Program-made: the position numbers and the translations under genes
Origin: an uncultured Actinomyces sp.
GTDB lineage: Bacteria > Actinomycetota > Actinomycetes > Actinomycetales > Actinomycetaceae
Length of the DNA: 16,797 nt
Direction: 5' to 3'
Assembly: GCA_938041695.1 (NCBI GenBank)
Contig: CALISI010000010.1
Coordinates: 1 to 16,797 of the forward strand
Part shown: positions 13,130-16,797 of the stretch, one piece after another
Layout: each line of letters begins with the position of its first letter
Position numbering within the stretch: position 1 is the first letter of the stretch
The notes under the pieces: model-generated
The model's input: the letters and a program-made list of their open reading frames with translations, nothing else
Databases searched by the model: none
Told to the model about the DNA's origin: nothing

Positions 13130-13600
13130 TCAGGCCTGGCCGTTCTGCGAACGGATGAACCACGCCTGCTGCTCGAAGCGACGGATGTAGTCGTTGAGGA
13201 TGTCGGCGGAGGCGGAATCCTCGGCGTCGACCTTCTCGTGAACATCGCGCATGGTGCCGACGGTCGCGTTGATAGCGGCGACGGCGAGCTCCTCGGCGTC
13301 ATCGGTCTTGATGAGCGTCTCGGGGACGGTCGGGAGGGTGTTGCGCTGGGCGACGACCTCGGGCAGGCCGTTGGGGACGACCTGGAGGGCGCGCATGCGC
13401 TCGGCGATCTCGTCGGAGGCCTCGCGGGCGATGTCCACGACCTCGTCGAGGTAGAGGTGCAGCGAGCGGAAGCCCTCGCCGGTGATGTTCCAGTGCAGCT
13501 GCTTGCCCACGAGGGACAGAGCAGTCACGTCGGTGAGGACCTTCTGCAGGTTGCCTGCGAGAACGTCGGAAGCCTTGAAGCCGGTGGACTCAACGGTCAT
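13130..13600 (-). CDS. dps: Dps-family ferritin-like DNA-protection protein
   Basis: Dodecameric ferritin-like protein that oxidises and stores iron using peroxide and protects DNA. The 156-residue protein has KQLHWNITGEGFRSLHLYLDE with the inter-subunit ferroxidase ligands H36, H48 and D52, and the partner carboxylates D63 and E67 in ASDEIAERM. These match E. coli Dps H51, H63, D67, D78 and E82 at a constant offset of 15. It lacks an obvious lysine-rich N-terminal tail, so direct DNA binding is uncertain. ATG at 13600 is chosen because GAGGAG lies seven bases upstream and homology starts there. It stands alone, with a long AT-rich upstream region and its own terminator. Confidence 0.94.
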   Translation of the reverse strand: MTVESTGFKASDVLAGNLQKVLTDVTALSLVGKQLHWNITGEGFRSLHLYLDEVVDIAREASDEIAERMRALQVVPNGLPEVVAQRNTLPTVPETLIKTDDAEELAVAAINATVGTMRDVHEKVDAEDSASADILNDYIRRFEQQAWFIRSQNGQA

Positions 13601-14059
13601 GTTGTTTCTCCTCTGCATATGTATTCGGTACGGGGCTCCCCCTTATGGGGTTGTGCCCTTCAGACACATCCATCTTGGTCCTTTGGTCCCGGAATTTCTA
13701 GTGCTAACAGCCCTTTAGTCAAATGTTTCACGATTATGTCAAGGTCGGGAATAAGACTCAGGTTGTGGGCGTTTTTACGTCATCGGGACCTTAGCCCTAT
13801 CGAATAGGATCGCCTAACCAATCTTCCACGAGGCCGTGGTTACCCCATACGTCCGAGCACAGCCAACACGCCCCGACGAAGGCGCCGCGACCACACACCA
13901 CCCCGGAAAAACAGAGGGGCCCGAAGCGACACAGATTAAATCAGCTCTCCAGAGTTAGGTGCAGGGAAGGTCGAGGCCATCACGCGCAACCGTTCCCATC
14001 CGACCAGTCTTGCTCAAGCATGACAGACCACACCCCTTGACTTCTTCTCGTATCACTTA
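13601..14059. other. Long upstream region of dps, no gene seen
   Basis: About 460 bases between dps and the BAAT-like gene. The first 140 are AT-rich and hold promoter-like hexamers for dps. A small CCACG/CGTGG stem around an ACGAGGCCG core lies at 13826-13839. From about 13840 to 14059 I see no reading frame with a ribosome binding site and no strong hairpin. There is no clear terminator after the BAAT-like gene other than a 6-bp AGTGGC/GCCACT stem overlapping its last codons. Confidence 0.55.
13694..13742 (-). promoter_or_regulatory. Candidate dps promoter region
   Basis: Two -35-like hexamers are present on the minus strand: TTGACA (13737-13742) and TTGACT (13717-13722). The second has AGAAAT/TAGAAA 16-17 bases downstream as a possible -10. 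The duplicated hexamers 20 bases apart could mean two promoters. The leader would be about 90 bases. Confidence 0.4.
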
Positions 14060-15358
14060 TCAGTGGCTAACAATGCCACTCCACTGAGACAACTCTTCCT
14101 GAACGATGCGCCATACCTTTCTGGCTGCGTCGGCATTTGCCGCAACTGACCCACCGAAATCGAAGGCGAGAGCTGAAGCGGGCTTGAGAATACACATTGG
14201 CGGCAAGGTGGGAAGAGCATAGGGGAACCCAACAAAGTGCCCTGCACCAGGCACACACTCAACCCTCACAGTGCCCGGCCAATCGAGGTCCTTCAGCCTG
14301 CCAGCAATGCGATCAGCATATTCTTGAGACGGCCACAGCCCATCATCATCCCCGACAATCAGAGTAATGGGACCCTTGCAGTTTTCCACCTGAATAGTTG
14401 ATCTTTCGACAGCCTCGACGTTCTTATTGAGAGCGCCCAGGAAGCCGCGCGTCTGACGCATGGGCTTTCGTCGGATGACGGACGATAGGAACAACAGCAT
14501 CATTCCGAATCCGTTACCACCATGCACCCACTCGAGGGGCTCCCCATTTCGGACCCATGCGGGATCCTTGAACGAGTAATTCTCACCCATCCCAGCTTGC
14601 CTGATGGACGACGGCGAAAGCGCAATGGTCAATCCCACGTTGGCGTTATGCGCAGCCACCTCGAGCGCCAGCTCAGCGCCGCGAGACAGCCCAATCACGG
14701 CAATTTCGTCCCCTACTACAAATTCGTCATTGATCATACGTGTTACGGCACAATCAATATCATTCAGGTCAACGTTGACCATATGAGGAGGCCGGTCCTC
14801 GATCCCAAACCACCTGAGGGCCAGAACGGAATAGCCTTCAGACGCGAGTAGTGTGGCCGCGCTAGCCAGGTCGACAGAGTCGGAACCATGCAGCACAAGG
14901 ACGCCTGGATGCGGCAAGCCATCGTTGGGGTGGGCAAATGTGCCGACAACGGGAGGCTCATGCACCTGCCCCCATATGACGCCATCACCGAAATGCCTGC
15001 GAAAGCGGGTTGAAGCGATAACACTATCCCCGCGACATATGTCAGAGTGATACTCCAACTCGACAGGAAGGTTGCGTGTGAAAAATTTCGACTGATCAGG
15101 CCCCCGCATTGACCACAGCGGCCCCTCCCCATCAACACCCCGATATGTCGAGCCTTCAAGAGGAGCCATCCGGGACAGATCGACCACACCGACATCGTCA
15201 GCGTCGACAACAGCGAGGGACTCCCACTCCCTCAGCGCGCCGTCCATAACCTTCGTTCGAATGGTGACCCGTTCTCCAGGAACGAGGCCTGCGGCTGTTA
15301 TATGAATGGGGCTATCAATGCGCGACCTCACTGGGGCAACAGTAAATACCGGCTTCAC
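14060..15358 (-). CDS. BAAT / acyl-CoA thioesterase-family alpha/beta hydrolase
   Basis: A 432-residue protein with the two-domain plan of bile acid-CoA:amino acid N-acyltransferases and type I acyl-CoA thioesterases. Residues about 15-130 form the N-terminal beta domain (SPIHITAAGLVPGERVTI, the WESLAVVDADDVGVVDLS block, LEGSTYRGVDGEGPLWSM). Residues about 145-430 form the alpha/beta-hydrolase domain with nucleophile elbow GLSRG (S225), acid in VGDDDGLW (around D338) and H374 in GAGHFVG. Serine as nucleophile favours thioesterase over N-acyltransferase activity by analogy with the mammalian enzymes; the substrate is unknown. GTG at 15358 has AAAGGA ten bases before it. GC content is visibly lower than in neighbours, suggesting horizontal acquisition. 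It follows the SdpI-domain gene by 72 bases on the same strand, probably one operon. Confidence 0.85.
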   Translation of the reverse strand: MKPVFTVAPVRSRIDSPIHITAAGLVPGERVTIRTKVMDGALREWESLAVVDADDVGVVDLSRMAPLEGSTYRGVDGEGPLWSMRGPDQSKFFTRNLPVELEYHSDICRGDSVIASTRFRRHFGDGVIWGQVHEPPVVGTFAHPNDGLPHPGVLVLHGSDSVDLASAATLLASEGYSVLALRWFGIEDRPPHMVNVDLNDIDCAVTRMINDEFVVGDEIAVIGLSRGAELALEVAAHNANVGLTIALSPSSIRQAGMGENYSFKDPAWVRNGEPLEWVHGGNGFGMMLLFLSSVIRRKPMRQTRGFLGALNKNVEAVERSTIQVENCKGPITLIVGDDDGLWPSQEYADRIAGRLKDLDWPGTVRVECVPGAGHFVGFPYALPTLPPMCILKPASALAFDFGGSVAANADAARKVWRIVQEELSQWSGIVSH

Positions 15359-15430
15359 AGCTTCTGCATCCTTTCACTTAAAACAAAATAAGTCAGCATC
15401 GATTGCGAGATGCAGATACGATGACCCCAT

Positions 15431-15835
15431 TCATGTTGCTTTGATTCTCTCGGACAACTCACTGGCTCTACTCTGGTTTTGCAATGGAGTGGAGTTATGG
15501 CTCGCCCTGTACATCCATATAATTCCGACTAGACTTTGCACACTAAACACAATTACCGGAATTAGTATAGAAAAAATCTCGTGGTAGATTCCTTGAAGGA
15601 TAAAGAATAAACCTGAATCTGCATAAGCAACGGCTAAGCAAAAGAGCGGCACTGAAACTGCTCGTTGAACCTGATACCAGGACGACTCCGACTCTGATGC
15701 TGCCTTCGTCCTGATTCCTGCCCACATATTCGGAGGCAGCTTGTCATTTCGCATCGCTCGCGCTAGACCAGACAAGCAGAAAGCAGCAACAAACGTTAAG
15801 AGTCCTAGACCAAATGAGATGAGTCCATCCATCAT
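15431..15835 (-). CDS. SdpI-domain small membrane protein
   Basis: A 134-residue membrane protein with three clear hydrophobic segments (about residues 5-25, 60-84 and 88-110). Between the first two lies RNDKLPPNMWAGIRTKAASESESSWYQVQR, matching the SdpI-family pattern of an N-x-W-x-G-x-R-T motif followed by a W-containing helix. Bacillus SdpI gives immunity to the SdpC toxin and acts in signalling, but it is longer and has an additional domain; many short SdpI-domain proteins have no known role. ATG at 15835 has a GGAAGGG site upstream, and a consensus-like promoter lies 43 bases before it. The gene is AT-rich: I count 21 G/C in 15541-15600. No SdpA, SdpB or SdpC homologue is visible. Confidence 0.75.
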   Translation of the reverse strand: MMDGLISFGLGLLTFVAAFCLSGLARAMRNDKLPPNMWAGIRTKAASESESSWYQVQRAVSVPLFCLAVAYADSGLFFILQGIYHEIFSILIPVIVFSVQSLVGIIWMYRASHNSTPLQNQSRASELSERIKAT

Positions 15836-15877
15836 GATCAGTCCCTTCCAGACTTAGCTTCATTGCTAGATAGAACC

Positions 15878-15906
15878 GTCATATAGCATGATTCACAAGA
15901 TGTCAA
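15878..15906 (-). promoter_or_regulatory. Promoter of the SdpI-BAAT unit
   Basis: Consensus -35 TTGACA (minus strand, 15901-15906), a 17-base spacer and -10 TATGAC (15878-15883), with an overlapping alternative TATATG. The predicted start is near 15871, giving a leader of about 36 bases with the ribosome binding site. This is the best primary sigma-factor promoter in the window. Confidence 0.65.
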
Positions 15907-16203
15907 GCGATTGATGCCTGTACATGCTGGGCTGTGCGCAACAAGAGATTGAGGTGCATCGCAGACCCATTCAGCAAAACCAGCCGTTTTTGGAGTCTTT
16001 TCACCCAATGGGTCTGCAGTTTGGCCACAACACCACCGCAAACTGCTAGCTCACCGCCACCAATCGGAGGGAATGACGCCATCCAAAGCTCCGACACGCC
16101 GGCGACACGCCGTTAGAGGGCTTCGCATGGCGCAAAACCCCCATCGCAGCCAGCCTGAAGTGCGCCGCATCGTCTACAAGACCTTGGCACTGCAACGGTT
16201 GGT

Positions 16204-16363
16204 GCGAAAAACTTCGCCCAGCACCTCCCCTCCACCGGCATTTCCGCGAAAAAACTCGCCCAGCACGCCACAAAACGCCAATTTTGGGCCATTTTTCGTG
16301 CGCAGGGCGAACTTTTTCGCGCTCACACCCACCATCAGACCAGCAGGGCGAAGAATATCGCGC
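16204..16363. repeat. Four GCGAAAAA-type boxes in two-plus-two inverted arrangement
   Basis: Plus strand: 16204-16224 and 16246-16266 share GCGAAAAA, then two or three variable bases, then TCGCCCAGCAC (19 of 21 identical). Minus strand: 16298-16320 reads GCGAAAAAGTTCGCCC then TGCGCAC, and 16341-16363 has the weaker GATATTCTTCGCCCTGC. The two inner boxes can pair as a roughly 20-bp imperfect stem with a loop of about 31 bases. Confidence 0.6.
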
Positions 16364-16485
16364 ATCAGGAGCGACAACGCGGCGGCATTGAAACCAACAA
16401 CACCACTGCTCGCCCCCAACAAGGAACCGCTGAAACCGGCATCACCACTGCCACCGAAAAATGCGCCAAAAACGCCCGTTTCTCA

Positions 16486-16552
16486 CCCGCAAAGGCGACA
16501 CCGGTTTCAGTTGAGGCTCGACCTGCGCCCGCAAAGGTGGCGGCGGTTTCAG
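16486..16552 (+). repeat. Imperfect 25-bp direct repeat
   Basis: 16486-16510 and 16528-16552 both start CCCGCAAAGG and end CGGTTTCAG, 21 of 25 bases identical. Related GGTTTCA-type words occur on the minus strand around 16390-16460. Confidence 0.6.
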
Positions 16553-16591
16553 ACAAGCGGGCCGCCCGGTCGACAGGGCCCAGACGCAATA

Positions 16592-16733
16592 CCCGTGGGC
16601 GGCGGCGGAGGGTCCGGAGGGCCTGGCTGCGGCGCCTGTGGGCGGCGGCGGGGCCTGGCCGGGCTTCGAGATCGACCACTCCGAGCCGCAGGCTCGCGTG
16701 TGGCGATCTCGCGGGCGGGCCGCCGCCCACGGG
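16592..16733. repeat. 15-bp inverted repeat flanking a GC-rich block
   Basis: CCCGTGGGCGGCGGC (16592-16606) and GCCGCCGCCCACGGG (16719-16733) are exact reverse complements bounding 142 bases. A further direct near-copy, GTGGGCGGCGGCGGGG, lies around 16639. Confidence 0.6.
16667..16711. repeat. Long imperfect hairpin
   Basis: CGAGATCG (16667-16674) pairs with CGATCTCG (16704-16711), CCAC (16676-16679) with GTGG (16700-16703) and CGAGCC (16682-16687) with GGCTCG (16691-16696), giving 18 base pairs with small bulges and a 3-base GCA loop. No T-tract and no adjacent gene, so it is more like a REP-type palindrome than a terminator. Confidence 0.6.
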
Positions 16734-16797
16734 CGCACAAAGCGGACTATAGGTCACGAACGTGGTGCTTAAGTTCCGGGTTTAGGTTGGGATTGCG

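Larger units (their letters stand above)
15836..16797. other. Repeat-rich region without a convincing gene
   Basis: These 962 bases contain the promoter of the SdpI unit (15878-15906) and then diverged repeats. They include two CGACACGCCG direct repeats (16092 and 16103), four GCGAAAAA-type boxes (16204-16363), a 25-bp direct repeat (16486 and 16528), an inverted repeat (16592/16719) and a hairpin (16667-16711). Several short open frames exist on both strands, but none has a ribosome binding site, family resemblance or sustained coding bias. It may be a decayed mobile or surface-protein locus. The last 55 bases (16743-16797) could lead into a gene beyond the edge; nothing identifiable. Confidence 0.6.

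Noticed and set aside
15838..16041. A 67-codon minus-strand frame ending two bases before the SdpI gene, with several cysteines
   Set aside because: The best promoter of the region (TTGACA-17-TATGAC) lies inside it, it has no clear ribosome binding site and no recognisable family. Left out as a gene.
16204..16363. CRISPR-like array
   Set aside because: The four boxes differ from each other, change orientation and have unequal spacing; there are no cas genes.
1..16797. tRNA, rRNA or known riboswitch
   Set aside because: I looked for cloverleaf-like T-loop and D-loop sequences and for familiar riboswitch cores in the gaps and saw none. A covariance-model scan would be decisive.

Overview
The window comes from a high-GC Gram-positive actinobacterium. 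It carries the actinobacterial nucleoid protein Lsr2, a CarD RNA-polymerase-binding factor very close to the mycobacterial one, the non-mevalonate isoprenoid genes ispD and ispF, a DUF3060 lipoprotein and GTG start codons. The gene content and style fit Actinomycetaceae (Actinomyces/Schaalia-like). The family is an inference; the phylum is well supported. I read seventeen real coding loci (one cut by the left edge, one a frameshifted relic) and no tRNA, rRNA or CRISPR array.

Layout. 1-937: N-terminal two thirds of threonine synthase (thrC, minus), divergent from ispF (1062-1556, plus). 1585-2947: a decayed, repeatedly frameshifted gene for a putative beta-propeller-like protein. 3076-4425: a UMF1-type MFS transporter (minus). 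4601-4867: a small unknown protein (plus). 4914-6132: ispD and carD overlapping in one minus-strand unit. 6408-7145: phosphoglycerate mutase gpmA. 7412-7891: a DUF3060 lipoprotein. 8000-8329: lsr2. 8553-10252: a MarR regulator overlapping a CLC chloride transporter. 10439-12786: metB-like cystathionine synthase/lyase and ferrochelatase (minus). 13130-13600: dps. 14060-15835: an AT-richer, probably acquired pair, an SdpI-domain membrane protein followed by a BAAT/acyl-CoA thioesterase-like hydrolase. 15836-16797: about 960 bases without a convincing gene but full of diverged direct and inverted repeats.

How it fits together. Most of the window is core metabolism: isoprenoid precursors (ispD, ispF), glycolysis (gpmA), threonine and methionine/cysteine synthesis (thrC, metB), haem (hemH). 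Global regulation and protection come from carD, lsr2 and dps. The usual actinobacterial carD-ispD-ispF cluster is broken here, with the transporter, the relic and the small gene lying between ispD and ispF. The MarR-CLC pair looks like a self-contained regulated transporter unit.

The most noteworthy signals are: a 12-base word, ACGAGGCCGGGG, present seven times exactly and mostly between genes; four genes without a Shine-Dalgarno sequence (thrC, ispF, metB, hemH) that all have TANNNT exactly six bases before the start codon, predicting leaderless mRNAs; a ferrochelatase that resembles the Gram-negative HemH type rather than the usual actinobacterial one; a 105-bp element bounded by 12-bp inverted repeats; and the low-GC SdpI/BAAT cassette next to the repeat-rich right end. 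No complete new defence or mobile system can be demonstrated from the sequence alone.
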